Shown one piece after another: positions 38,000 to 52,879 of a DNA stretch of 64,000 nucleotides; position 1 is the stretch's first letter, and every line of letters begins with the position of its first letter. This stretch comes from Siphlonurus alternatus (taxonomy: Eukaryota > Arthropoda > Insecta > Ephemeroptera > Siphlonuridae). A program made the translations under genes and the position numbers. A model generated the notes under the pieces. That model searched no databases. It saw nothing but the letters and a program-made list of their open reading frames with translations, and had not been told where the DNA came from. The stretch is taken from positions 1,240,001 through 1,304,000 of the forward strand of contig OX463787.1 of NCBI GenBank assembly GCA_949825025.1, written 5' to 3'.

Positions 38000-40045
38000 G
38001 ATACACAAAATTTTAAACGGCAAGTAGCCCTGAAAATGGAAGCGTTGTGACGGCCCGCCGGTGGCAGAAGGCGAGTGGCTTCTCGGCTGCTCGCTGCAAA
38101 GCCCCGGTGAGTAGGATGGTCGCGACGGTGAGCGCTGAAGGGTCTGGGCGTGCCTGGAGCCGCCGTCAGTGCAGATCTTGGTGGTAGTAGCAAACACATA
38201 CTCCTAAAAAAGACATTCAAGCACAGAAAAAAAACACACTACTTTATTGAGTTAAAATAATGTCTTCTTTTATTCACTTTAAAGGAGGGGAGCAGCTTCA
38301 GCTTTTATAATTTTAACGTTTTATGTCAAACTAACTTGTGCACCAAAAAAATAGTCACCATCCTCCGCCTTCCACCAGTTCAGTAGTTGACATTCAAAAA
38401 GCGCGCCCAAGAAAAGTGGGGCTTATGACGTTAAGAGCAATGATTGCTCTTAACTTATCATAGTGGAATAAGTTGTAATATACTTTCAGTTTGTTGTAAA
38501 GTTGTATATATTATTATTATTATTATATGTTTAAGCAATATATTTATTTTAATAAATTATATTATACTTTATTTTAGCTTGTATTATAAGATGTTCTTAG
38601 GGCATAGAACCTAGTCAATATTAAAACATGCAGCAATGCAGAAAATTGTAGCGTGCACAAACATACTATACTTAAAATGTCTCACTTAGATATTATTTAA
38701 AATATATTTTAACATTTTGTATACATTATAAAATGAAATTTAAACCAGTTATATATTATATGTTTAAACTAAATATTTTACAACTTAAATTTAGTTTTTC
38801 GTTAATTTTAATTTCACAGAAATTAAAATGGTTAATTAAATTATAAAAATATTGAATAATTATAAAAATATCTATCACTTAATTTATTTTAGAATAATAA
38901 TAAAATAAAATTTTAAAAAACACTTTTTTTATTATTAATTTATAACAAAGAAGGGATTACCAACTTACCTTCAATGACAATAGCATTTCCAATTCTCGGA
39001 AGAAAAGTGAAATTGATATAATATTACATGATAATTATCAAGAATGAATATCAATGAATTTACTTGTCCGTATAACGTGGTACTTGGGAGAATTGTAAAT
39101 TTTCTGAGATAGGACATTTTTAATTATTATAATAAACATGCTGCCTTTGATATTAAAAAGAAAAAAAAATGTAGTTATTGTATGAAAAAATTCGCATATG
39201 GAGAATGAGAATCACGTAAAGTATGTATAGTCAGTTTGTTCATTTAGCATTGTAAAATAATGGAAATACCCTAAGAGCAGCCACAGTATAATTTTAAATA
39301 ATTGACAACACCATAATTAGCTGTCACATGTCTCCAGACAAGTATTTAAAACATACAAACTTCATAAAAAATTTGGCAATCCCAACTCTCCCAACGCTAT
39401 ATATATAGACGATGATAAGGCTGCCTCCATGCTTGCCAACATTGTAGAAGTGAAAGCTGCGCAGCCCTAATGTTTTAATTAATAAATAATTTTAAAACTG
39501 CGTTCAAAAAATCTTTGAACCGACCGTATGTATGTACCACACATAATTTAAGACGTTAGATAATTATTTTTCAAATAATTCTTAAATATTTTCTATTTAT
39601 GCTGCTCACGCGCGGATCCCCCCTCCCCCAAAATTTCAGATTGAACATGGGCAATATAGGCATTTCCCCCAATCCAAATTGTTTTTTAACATTGGCCTTA
39701 TGAAGAGAACACCCCCCGAATTTTTTTCTGGATCCGCGCCTGAGTTACCTAGCGTCAAAAATGCCATTACGTTCTTTGCTCTGGTGGCAAAATTAGGCAC
39801 TACGTCGTCCCATGTTTAACAATGAAAAAGGCTTCATGCGACAGATATTATTCACATTACAAACAAAATAGTTTGTTACAATCATTGCGAGTGGAGGACT
39901 TTGTTATAAATATATGTATTATTATTATTTTGTGTCTTGAGCAAGTAAACATAAGTCGCTGAAGTTATTGTTTATTTCTCATAAATGTAAGCAGGAAGAG
40001 TTTATTCACATTTCTCAGTGGCTTTCTCATGTGACTACGGTCAAG
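38000..40045. other. CTL3-CTL4 spacer
   Basis: CTL3 3' region with a 150-base G/C-rich islet (about 38035-38185) and AATAAA at 38551-38556; an A/T-rich stretch; a poly-C element with GGATCC ends (about 39612-39748). No further gene seen. Confidence 0.55.
40015..40019 (+). promoter_or_regulatory. Arthropod-type initiator (TCAGT) of CTL4
   Basis: TCAGTGG with its A 29 bases before the ATG at 40046, the same spacing as in CTL3. The shared spacing is the main support. Confidence 0.35.
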
Positions 40046-43000
40046 ATGGGCGCTCGAATGATAAGACTTTTAACATTGGTGAGTTACATAGCTACATAGG
40101 GGGTGTCGAAACTTTTTAAAACGGAAAAGAGTGTAAATAAAATATAATCCTTAACATTTTTCTTAACATGTTATTTTAATAGCGGGTGATTTCGAATCCC
40201 TCCCTCTCTCCTCCGAATAAAACGTGGGAAAAAAAAAAAAAAAAAAAAGGACCAAAGGACCAAAGGACCTCTGGTGCTCAATTATCTTTTAGATGCTGAA
40301 TTGGTTTCAGCACTTTATGTCAATACAAAATTGTTACAATTTCGTCTTACATCCAACATTTTTGAGCTATAAAACACTTAATGCAAGTACAAACTTGGTA
40401 CTGAAAAAATAGAGTCAAATAATGCTCCAAAAATTCACTCTTTTTTTTTTCAGTACCAAATTTTCACTTGGATTAAGTGTTTCATATGTCAAAAGTGCTG
40501 GATGTAAGACGAAATTGGAACAATTTTGTACTGACATAATGTACTGAAAACAATTCAACAGAGTCAATTCCACAAAGTTTAGTGCACAATGCTATAGGGA
40601 ATAAGAATAAAAGTTGTCACTTCGATTCTTAGAAGTGCATGACAAATTTTACTGACATCGAGTAATTAATTTTCACTCACCTTTCATCAACGAAAAATAT
40701 ACTGTCGTGTCATCATTCACTATGTTCACATGACGGTGTTTAATTCGTATCTGTTGACGACGCTTCATAAGAATAACATTATCAACGAATACGTATTAAA
40801 CAGCGTCATGTAAACGTAGTAATAGTAATTCAAATATTTAACACGCAAGCATAGGAAAATACATACTTATAACGTCACAGCGTCCTTCCCTTGATGGTTA
40901 GTAGATCTAATGAGGAAAAATATTAAAAATACATAACTCAGGGTCCTTTATATCAAATATTAAAAATGATACACGTTGTTCATTGTTGTTAATTTTAAGA
41001 CTTTGTTCGATAATTATTATTATTATTATTCTACATTATTGGACAAAATGAATGATGCAAGCTCTAACAATATTCTTATTATACATATCACACCTATCAG
41101 TGATTATGCTAAGAGAGACTTAGTATAATCATGCACTAACTTAAATATCATATAACATAAGCACCAAAATTTTCTCTCTTTTTTCTACATTATGTCAACA
41201 ATTTTACAATGTTTGATATGTTATTGTGATGTACAAGCTCAGCATCGTTCATAATTTTTTTTATTATTATAGCTTAGTTTTTTGTCTATATTCCTCTATT
41301 TTTGTAACTATGTCTATATGTTTAATTTTATTATATGTGTACATTTTTTATGTTTAATAAAATACTAATAATAATATTTTTTCTCTGTTAGGGCACTACT
41401 TTGCTGTTTCTTCTAGTCTTTTGTACCAAACAGGTTTGTGGGCTCAATTTTTTAAATGAAAATAATGCATTTTTATTATTTTTTAAACAATTGTGTATAT
41501 AAATAAAGAATATAAATTTAAATAATGTACATATGAAGCACTGCTTTAAAATTATGTTGATAATATTGCGTAGTACCAACTACAAAATTTTTCAATGCAG
41601 AAATGGATTTTCTGACAATATTTCTCGTTCCCTAAAAAATGTGGAAGAAAAAATCAAGGAAACATTATTGTGCACGCTCTTTCCATTTCTTCAATTAATA
41701 TGTAAATAACAAGAAGAATGTCCAAGAAGCGAGAGTTTACACCTTGAAGTGACGTAAATTAGGGAGTTTCGTTATTATTTTGTTTTATATACTTAGCTCA
41801 CAATTGGAAAAGGAAATTAGTAGAAAATGAGGCTGATTTTAAAATATTTTCAGCGTTAACTTTCGCTTAATTTGATTTACGTAATTAAGTAATTAGAACG
41901 AGTAACCTTTACAATATTAGTATATTTGATCTAAAACAAAATAATATATTAACAATTATATTATTAAATTTTGTATCAAATTTAATATATTATATAAAAT
42001 ACAATTTGTTTAATAGACAAAAACTTTATTTTGTTTCAACAGATTGAAACTGGAAAATTTAAAAATGTTGGACTTCGATCAAAATCACGGTAAGTATTTT
42101 TATTTCTTGCTAATTCAATTTACACATTAGCACCTTACGAACGTTATAGCGTCAAAATCAAGTTAACACGTCAAGTATCTTTTTTTTTTTTTTTTTTTTA
42201 GATAACTCTTAGGAACTTTCATAGATCTCCCAACTTGCAAATCTTCAACTCACTAACATTTGGAAGAGCTACAGATTAGACAAATACGCAACATTCGTGC
42301 TCTGCCTATGTTCTCTGAACATCATGAATATATTAGTGCTGACCAAGGATTTTTTATACAACCATATTACCTTTTTTTCTATTTTCTATGGCTTTTAGGC
42401 ACTAAAATCTGCCTCTCCACATGATTTCATTTTTTTTTTTAATTTGCTAGAGTTTACATGTAAATCAAAGGGGACTACGTCAAACAGCTGATCGACGTTT
42501 TCTCTACCTTAACAGTTATTATCCAGAATATTTTTCGTCTAAGTTCACAATTTTTTTCAATAAAAAATATTTGATCATAAATCCCGAGAGCTAGGCAAAC
42601 CACACGTGATCAGAAACCATTTAAACTGACATTAAATTTTGATAATTAAATTACTTAAACAAAAATTGTATTACTATACTTATGATTTACCCACAGTGAT
42701 AAATTACAAAACATTATAATTTGAATTAATTTTATAATTTAATTTATTTTATGACGATAGTAAAAATATGGTAGCCATTTTTATTTGCGCCTGCAGCCGT
42801 GAAATGTATGCAACTTGTTTAACTTTACAGTAGTGCAGATTGCATTTTGTTTTTGATAGGGGCAAGCAGAAGTTTTTTTATCTTCTACATTTTAACATTT
42901 CTTAGTATCAATTTATTTAATTTAATATAAAAGTTTTTTTAATTTACAGGAGCAATACTCCTAATTTTGAATTTAAAGACAAGGAGAAAATGCTGCAAAT

Positions 43001-45425
43001 GGTTAAAAGAGAACTGGAGTACAAATTCAAGGTAAAAATAAAATTCACAGATAAATTTATTATATCCACAGATTATACAATGTATCGTTCAAAATAATGT
43101 TACCTGCCAATATTCCTGTGTAATAATGCACTGTCTGTATTATCTTTAACCATATAACTACAATCACCTGACAACTGACACATGAATTTTGATAGGCAGA
43201 TAACTCATTATTTATGATAACTCATTGCGATCATTCTGTGGACAAGAGATGGTATATCTCGATAAAACAAGAGAATATATTAAAAATTGTGAAAACTAAT
43301 GATATCCTTTGAAAAAATAACATATGTTAAGTTTTGAATATCATTGAGATGTTAGTTTTATGCTATGCTTAAACATTATAATTTTAGTAATTTAATGCAG
43401 GCATAATAGTGTAAAAAACTTAGTTGTAACTAACTGAAATTATGTCTGTTTTTTTCGAATAAAAAAGAAACCATATTATCAATGACCAAGTAATACATAA
43501 CATTACATTACAGGATGCAACGTGTATGTGTAAACAACGGAAAATTGAAATAGATGAATATTCATCGCCTCATTCAAACGTCATTTGTGATACAAGGTAG
43601 GCAATATTTTATATAAAATGTGTTAATTCGAATGAATATGTCAAGTTTATTAAATTACGTACGGGAAATATTATTATAGATTATTAATTTAATTAATATT
43701 TTCATCATTTTGTTCTTATTTCCAGGTTTAATCCTAATTATCCTTTTGAATTCCAAGAGAAAGACAGAATGCTGCAAACTCTTAACACACAACTAAAGAA
43801 CCAATTTAAGGTAAATATAAAATTAAAAGGTAATTAGATACTTCAATGCATGCAAAATTCAATTTTTTGGCTGAATATTGACATTTTATAATAAGGGGAT
43901 TTAAATACCTGAAATAATGATTCTTTTGGTGTTTCGTTATGTGTTTTCAGTAGAAAGAATAAACTATGTACTGACTACTGAATACATGTAAAGAAACACA
44001 CCTAAAAAAAAATCATAACTTCAGGTATGAAAATAAGGTATCAAAATTCAGCCAAAAAAAGTTAAGTCTAATGACAGAGATTGATAGACATTAAAGAATA
44101 TTAAATTTTACGGAATTTTAGCACCACTGTTGTTCATTATTGTGATATCGTCCTGGTGGTACTTTTGATTACAAACAAGCTTATGTGTGCATGTGAAGTA
44201 TACCAATCTTAACGAACATTACTTTACAGTCATTCGCAAATAAAATGAACCAACAATAGTCCTGTGTTTAAAGTCCCTCCTTCTAACTTATCACAGCTCT
44301 CTATGCATTTTCACTCCATCAACGATGCCGCTTGATTGGTGAGTGGGCAAGCATCGATAAGAATGCGAATATTCTTAGAGAGCTGCAACAAGCTAAAAGT
44401 AAGGAATTTTAACCTTGTACCGTAAAAACAAAGGACTACTGTTGCTTCATATTATCTTTTATTAATTTTGTAAATTGTGTATAATATATATTTTACATTA
44501 CAGGTTGCAAAGTGTAAGTGCAAAGAATGGAAAACCAATTTAAATCCTAAAGAAGATAAAAATTCTTTGTCACATTCTGTCGTGACAAATGATAAAAGGT
44601 AGGCAAGAATACATACTACTCAAAGTGACGTACTAAAACTTGTATCCAACTGATCGGAGCATTGAATGTCAACGCTCTTGATATTATGAATTGAAACAGG
44701 AAATAATATTAAAACATCTTTGATTTGAATAAATTTAAGAAATATGACTGTAGGTGATCTTACATTATTTACAGCAAGAATATTTCACATTCATTTGTTT
44801 ATGTGATTGTAAGAAAACATAAATACGCAATATTTTATCGCTTAAAACAGGCTAACATTAGCTTTTGGTAACAAAAAGCAATATTTTCATGATTTGTAGT
44901 GGATCCATAAATTTAAAAAAAAATGAAATTACATGCATAGTACAGATGGTAACAATAAAAATCAGAAACAAGAAACAAATAAAGGATGCTTTGCATTAGA
45001 AGTAACAAAATCAAATATTTTTTCAGTCTTTTTGCAGCACCCACCCACCGTTTTTAAAAAAAAAATGCACGCCTTTGTTGCTCAGACAATCTCCTTTTCT
45101 CTCCGTGTCAAAATAAAATGTAACATTTGGAAAGACGAAGGCTTAACAGGCAGTATGGCGCCCATTTTCATCCAGTACATTAAAATGTAGCCAAACTTTG
45201 AGATACAACCGTAGCGGAGTTATCGGAGTTATTATACTTTTTAATACAATAATATACTTTTTTTTACTTACCTTTTGTAATAATTTTTACTCTCTCTCTC
45301 TCCCTCTCTCTCTCCCTCTCTCTCTCTATTTCATTGATTTATTTCCTTGTAAGCCCTGTTTACAGATATTTATTAGCTAAATTAGATTTAAAGACATGAT
45401 ATATTTATATATATATATATATATT

Positions 45426-45502
<77 letters not shown>

Positions 45503-48500
45503 CAATATGACGAAGTGCTCTCCAATACAATATTACGGTAAGCTAACTAGGTTCATTTGCATTTGTATAGCTATCAAAAAATATAACTATGTTTTCAGAT
45601 GTTCCACGTGCATGATAAATAGAAACAACATAAACGCTGCAAAATCTTCACAGCAAAACTTCCAAGAGGTATAAAGTGTTAATATTTTAAATACACTAAT
45701 TATTATACATATTGACATATGTGTAACCCTGATAATGCCAAGGTCTTACGTATTTTAAATTTGTGAAGAAGGATTGAATCAAACCGTAAAACTTTGTTTC
45801 CAAATGATATATTTAATGTTGAAATTTGTTTCTTGTTACACAAACTGAAAATGAAGAAAAAAATCTAATCTTTACGACTGCATTATCTTAAAAGCTGAAA
45901 GTCATTTTGATACACTCGTCATCTCGGTAAAAAAGGAGTCAATTATTTTTGTATATAAGTGTATAGTAAAATATTATGCACCTTGTGGTTTTTTCACACT
46001 AGAATTTTAAAAAATTTAAAAGGATTTTCAAATATTCTGGTTTCACTTTGTATTTATATAAAGAAAAGACAATAGGTCTGATTGTTTACTTACGAACAGA
46101 CTTAAAGATGATAAAAATGGTTAAAATAACAATGAAGATCTGCCTATTTGATTTTTAACTTCTCATTTATTAAATAAAATTGGCATTAATTCTAAGTAAA
46201 TGGAATAATAATCATTAAAAAAATAAAGTATTAGATAAATTTTAATATACCCAAAGCTAAATAAATAAAGGTTGATAAATAGAAAAAAAAAATAGTTTGA
46301 TAACAAATTCTAAATCTTTTATTAATTCTTTTAAATATTAATTATGTGTTCAATAATATGTTTACATTATTTTTTTACAAAAAATGTACTGTCTTAAAAG
46401 TATATACTTATATTACTTTAATTTAAACAGCTCAAATTTAATAATGAATTAAATGACTCCAGGTAAATACCGATGGAGAAAAATATTGAAATGATTAAGG
46501 TGAATGAAAAAGAAAATTGAAACACACAACTTTATTCATGTTTTTTTTTTGTTTTCAGAATGTTCAGAATAAGCTAGAAATTATGAATGACTACAAAATA
46601 ACTCTGGAGACAAAGCTGAAGAAATTAGAGCAAGATCTATACCTTTGCAAACAATATAACAATGACTGTTCTACTCAAGTTGTATGTTTATCTAAAGAGA
46701 AACAAGAATTATTGTTACAAATAACTGCAATTAGAAAAAATATTATAAAATTAAATGATGAAAATAAATATTTAACTTCAAAATTTGAAAGAAAAGTTGA
46801 AGTTTTGAGTGATTTTTTGACAACGGAGTGCAAAAATAACATAACTTATATCACAGATACTTACGAATCGAAAATATATAATTTAGAAGTAATATTATCA
46901 AATGTAACTTGGGGAAATTATTCATGTGCAACATATATATCAAAATTAACAATTGCTAATGAGGAACTGAAAAATAAATTGTCCAGTCTTACAACAGAGT
47001 TCTCATCATATCGTGATTATTGCAATAGAAACATATTCTTATTAGAAGAGTCAAATAAAAAGTTGACAGACAAATTTGAGACGCAAGTAAAAAATTTATC
47101 AATGCTGGATGTAAATATACGTGATAATACTGATTGTCCAACTGGATTATCTAAATTAGCATCATTAAACAAAAAATATGAAATCATGTACGAAGCTCTG
47201 CTGCTTGAAAATACTACGTGCACTAATCAAGTTCAAAACATAGCAGGATTATACAAAAATTGTTCAATTACTTTAGATGATTGTTACTTTAATTGTAATC
47301 AAAGTTTAGCAGCATTGGATCAATCATGTTCACATCAAATAAATTTATTAAAAGAAAATTTGGCTCTCAATACAACTGTATATAATACATCTTTGATTAA
47401 ACAATACACGGATACAATAACAAATCTCAAGACTACTCAAGAGCAGAAAATAAAGGAAATACAAGAAGAATGTATTATTAATATTACCATGGCTAACAGT
47501 ACTTTCACTGCAAGCTGTAACGAACAACTAAATTTATTAAAAGAATCATTTGCTATCAATACAACTGTATACAAAACATCTTTAATAAAACAATACACGG
47601 ATATAATTACCAATTAAAGGCTACTCAAGAGCAACAAATACTGGAACTAAAAGAAGAATGTATTACTAATATAACCATAGCCAACAGTACTTTAAATGCA
47701 AGATGTAAAGAAGAGATAGAACTGGTAACTAGTGATTTTGAATTCCACATAGAACAGTTAGAAGGAAATATTACAAAATTTAAAATTGATACAGAGGAGC
47801 TGAAAAAGAAAATTTTTATTTATGAAGAATTTCTCAATTCTTCAATAGCAAAAAATGATTTATTACAACAAGAACAACAAGAAAAAATCAGGAGATATAA
47901 TGAATCACTAAAAAAAGAATGCTCAGATAATATGACATTATTAACAAAAATCCTTAATGACCAGTGTCAAGAAGAAATGACTAAATACAATTCATTAATA
48001 ATTGAAGAGTGCTTGGCGAACATTGCTGCTTTCAAAAAATCATTATTGCTATCATGCACTAAAAATATGACAGAAATTAATAATACTTGTCAAGTTACAA
48101 TTGCCAAATTAAATTACACGATTAACGAATATAAATTATTGCATGATGAGTATCTTACAAATGATTTAGGATGTATGAACGAAGTTAATGAACTCATGAA
48201 AGAAAATACACAATGCCAGGGAAATATAACCGAATTAAAGCAAAATATTTCTGCATTGATTCTGGCATTTAATGAAAAAACCAAGCAATACAATGCTTCT
48301 CTTATAAATGGATGCAACTTTAAACTCTTTAACAGAGAAAAGTCATTAATGGCTGAATACGAAGCAAAATATGAAAAGTTTAAAGCAATAGCTGCAGAAG
48401 ATTGTGGCAACAAATTGTCAGACTTGAAATCTATAATGTATGCTGAATGCCAGTATAATATAACAATTTCAAACAATTCATTGCTTGCGGTACAATTTAA

Positions 48501-50669
48501 TGCTATCAATGAGATAAAAGCATCCTTAATAGCAGAATGTTTAACAAATTGCAGTTTCCAAATGACAGAATTAAGTTATGATTATTTAGAGCAAGAAGTA
48601 CTTCTAAATGCAACTCTCAAAGCACAATGTGATGTAAATTTACAAAATTTGAATGTTGCCTTAATTGCTCAGTGTGAGGCGAATACAAGTATTAGTAATA
48701 AGTCTTTGGTTCAAGAGTGTGAATTAAGTAAGGAGGAATTGCGGCTTGAATTAGAAGCACAATGTTCTTCAAGACTTGCAATTTCAAATGAATTTCTAAG
48801 AACTGAGTGCCTTGCTAATATCACAAGATATAATAATTCATTGTTTAATTTATGCAATGTAAGAATCACAGAACTAAATAATTCATTGCACATACAGATT
48901 ACTAACCTTACAAACCTTTACCTACAATACAAAAAAATATATGACACTTCATTCTCAGATGATTCATCAATGACATATATGATCGATGATTTATTGAATG
49001 ATGTATTAAAATGCAAGGCTCAGAATACAGAACTAGAAAATAATTTATTATTAATGGAAACTTATTGCGTACGGAACAAAAGTTTGATACGCACCGAATG
49101 TTTGGCAACAGAAAATCTATTATTAAGCAACATATCATCAATGCATAATATTAATTCTCAATTATCAATGAATTATACTATTTTAAAATCATCCAATGAT
49201 GCATGGAAGGCTTTATATCTAGCATGCAATGCATCATTTACAAAACTGAATCAAACATATCAGGATTTGATAGTAAAATATGATATTTTAAATGCAACGA
49301 ATAAAAACCTGAATGTTTCTTATCACACATTAAATGCTACCTATCAGGCCTTATTACTAGATCAACAAACAAACGTGAGTATATATGTAATTTAATATTT
49401 GTTTTTGAACATTACTTGCTCTTTAAAGATATAATCATTTTGGGAATTGCAGTCAGGTGCAGTCTTTGCATTATTATGTGGAACCCTTCGTTGTGCGTGT
49501 CATCTCGACGTATATTGATAGCATCAATGCCACGACGTGTAATGCAAAGTCCGATGACTGTGTACGAGATGAAAAAGCAGTATCTACTTTCTGATTGTTC
49601 CTAATGGTGTAATTTATTTTCTTTTTAAAATATTACGCAATATACTTGATAGAAATGTACTCATAATAAATCAAATATCATGTGATGATTATTTTCCTAT
49701 CAGTTCAATATTTCTTTTTTCCATACTCCCATTAAAGCCCTTTTTTGTCTAATTGAAACCTCTTTGAACTGATAATGTTTCCTCCTTTTTCAGCGGTCAG
49801 CAGCCTATAGCCAATGTATAGCTTTAGGTAATTATTTCTATTGTTGTATAATTTTTGTAAACTTAAACTGAAAATATATACAGTAAGATTTAAAGATTTT
49901 TTTTAAATATGAACTCAATTAATATTAGAATAAATTTTTTGTTATCTTTGTTTCTTGATATATATAATGTATAATTTTTTACGTTTCCATGAGACATATT
50001 ATTTCTGTATTATATTACATTTTATATAGTTTATTGCGTAGGACTTTTTTATGTAATTATTTACTGGGAGTTTAACCCTCTTCGCCTTGAAAATTTTCAT
50101 TTGCGTAAGGTGGGAAAATTTCCAATGTAAATCATACTTTGTTCATTTTGTTTCAGTTGGTGACTTAAATTTAGACATTATTCAAAATAATGTTTACTAT
50201 ATTTACAATAAACCAAATGATCCTGTGAGTATCATTTTACAAGTTACATTATAGTCATTAAAATTTATTCTCTCCATATCTCTAGCTCACTGTGTATTTG
50301 AGGCGATAAGATTCAACCTAGAATATTATATCGGAGCAAAATTGAATTTTATTTTTTGATCCTCGGCTGAAAAAACGAATTAAAAAAATATCAGATCACT
50401 TTTGAACTGAGATTTTGAAAGTTATTTGCACTTGTCATTTCAAATCCAGGTTCAAAAGTGATTAAAAAAAATTAAGGCTGAAACATAAAAATAAAAGCCC
50501 AGTTTTGTTTGGAATATTTTAATTGGATACCCACCTTCTCATATAGCTTGCTATTTACTAGTTCAAAAAATTTTAACTTGAAGTACCAATGGTGTGAAAA
50601 CGTTGCAATAATTATAACACTAGAATTTACTATATTTGTTAATTATAATTATTTCAATTCAATTTAATA

Positions 50670-50754
<85 letters not shown>

Positions 50755-52780
50755 TTTATTTTATTTTATCGTTCCATATAAAAATTAATTGGTGGGGGTT
50801 GAATTTAATGAAACACAATATGTGTAATATTTGTGGCTGTAGAATTATCTAGTATATTATGATGCATGGTCAATGAACATAACATCAGCCACTACTTAGG
50901 ACAGCAGTAATACGATGCACCTACTTCCTCCTCGGTTACTCCTGAACGGAAGTACACGCGAGTTCTCTCTAGATGTTTCGATGTGTGTTTATATAAAGGA
51001 GAAGAGCTGGCGGCTCTTTCCCTCTCGGCTATCAGTATCGACGGTACACTATATGTACTTGACCATCATCATGTAATAATACTAATAAAGATCTTAGTGA
51101 AAAAAAAATTTTTTTTTTTTAGTGAAAAAATGAATAGAGGATACCAATTGATGTACAGTACTAAAGTACACCGGCGTCATTATTTACTAGTTACATATTA
51201 ATATTATTTATGCAGCAGTACTTACGATTTCAACAGGAAATTTTTTAGACATTTAATTTTCACAACATTGTTTAGTAACATTTAAAAAAGTAGAAATAAA
51301 AGTTTTTATAACTTTTGTCTATTTTTTCTTATATTTTTTTTTTAGAAAAACTGGCATCAAGCCGTGGACTTTTGCTGGAGCAGAGGAATGAAGCTACTAA
51401 AGATTGACGGGGCAGTTGAAAGTCAGTTGCTCTTTGACAAACTGAAAACCATGAACTGTAAGTATTGATTCTAATCCTTTGTCCTTTCTCAAAGTATTCA
51501 GTTCCAATTTTATAACTATTATATCGGATTCCGTTAGGTTTAAAATTTCCATTAGAACTGTGAGATTTTAGTTTGCTTAAAAATAATAATAATAACAAAA
51601 TAATATTATTTTATTTATATTATAAATTGTTAGTAAAATAATAGTGTGAATGTTGATTATTAACTCAAGCAACACTTGACGTCTGTTTAATTTGTAATTT
51701 GAGGCCTGTGTCCTTTTAACGTTTTCATTTTCAGTGTCAGACACAAGTCGGTTTTGGTTCGCACTGAATGACCTAGAAGTTGAAGGGGAGTTCACATACA
51801 TGGCCTGGCTACCATCTACACCTACATTGACACAATGGACAAATGGAGAACCCAATAATGGGGGTGACAACAACAATGAAAATTGTGCTGAATTTATGCT
51901 TTCAAAGACAGGTTTAAGTTGGAATGACAACCAGTGTGGGAATAAAAACACAGGTTTTATATGCGAAATGGAGGACCCGTGTGCCAAGATATTTTCAGAT
52001 AATGAGGCATTGAGGCTGGCGTTATTGCAGCAGAATATTGAAGTTGGTACCTCTCCGGGAAAAAATAAGTTTCCGAGACCACCACGTCCACAGAGGGTAG
52101 GAAGGAGTTTTAAAGAGCTCCCAGGGGGGTCTTCAAATAACACCACTTAACCTAAACTTAGCCTAAGACTGTCTTAGCACAAGGATGAAGAATATACTAA
52201 GACTGTCTTAATTTTAGGATTGTTGTAATTTGAAGACCCCTGGTTGAAAAGAAATTATTTTTTTTTATAAAGATCACACGTATTACATTTTAATACTTAC
52301 TTCTAAGATGTCTTCACAATAAATAATTAACTCACAACTATAAGTATAAAAAGTGCCTTTAAGCATGATTTATATTTTTTTTTTATAATTATTGAAAATT
52401 TAACCCTATTTAAAAAAAAATGTCCTACAATATACCATGGAAGGATAGGGGAGCAAACAAGCCACTATTTAAATCCAAAACATCTTTTTAACATTTTTTC
52501 CACTAATGCTTCTTGTGGAAATAAATTGCTGGGTCATCGCAATTTTTTTTAGATGTTTTAAACACTACATAAAAAAGTTGTGTGTCATTTCGAAACCTCC
52601 TCCCTTGGTGTCGGCTAAATAGCTTTAAATTTTGACACTGGAGAAGCTAAATTGCGGGCACTTTTATGTTTAAATAATATTAAATATAAATTATGTTTAT
52701 TGAGCAAAAACACATTATATCTGAGTTGTAGAGTATTTTTTAATTGAAGGATTTCACTGTGAGCTACTTGAAGACAATTA

Positions 52781-52879
<99 letters not shown>

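Noticed and set aside
37894..38220. Two long minus-strand ORFs over the CTL3 3' end
   Set aside because: Openness follows from a G/C-rich islet and from being antisense to the CTLD exon; no start context or domain.
45399..45502. Tandem arrays considered as CRISPR
   Set aside because: Simple dinucleotide and tetranucleotide repeats with no spacers; eukaryotic context.
49416..49604. 62-codon ORF in a CTL4 intron
   Set aside because: Sits between good splice sites of CTL4 and shows no homology or domain pattern.
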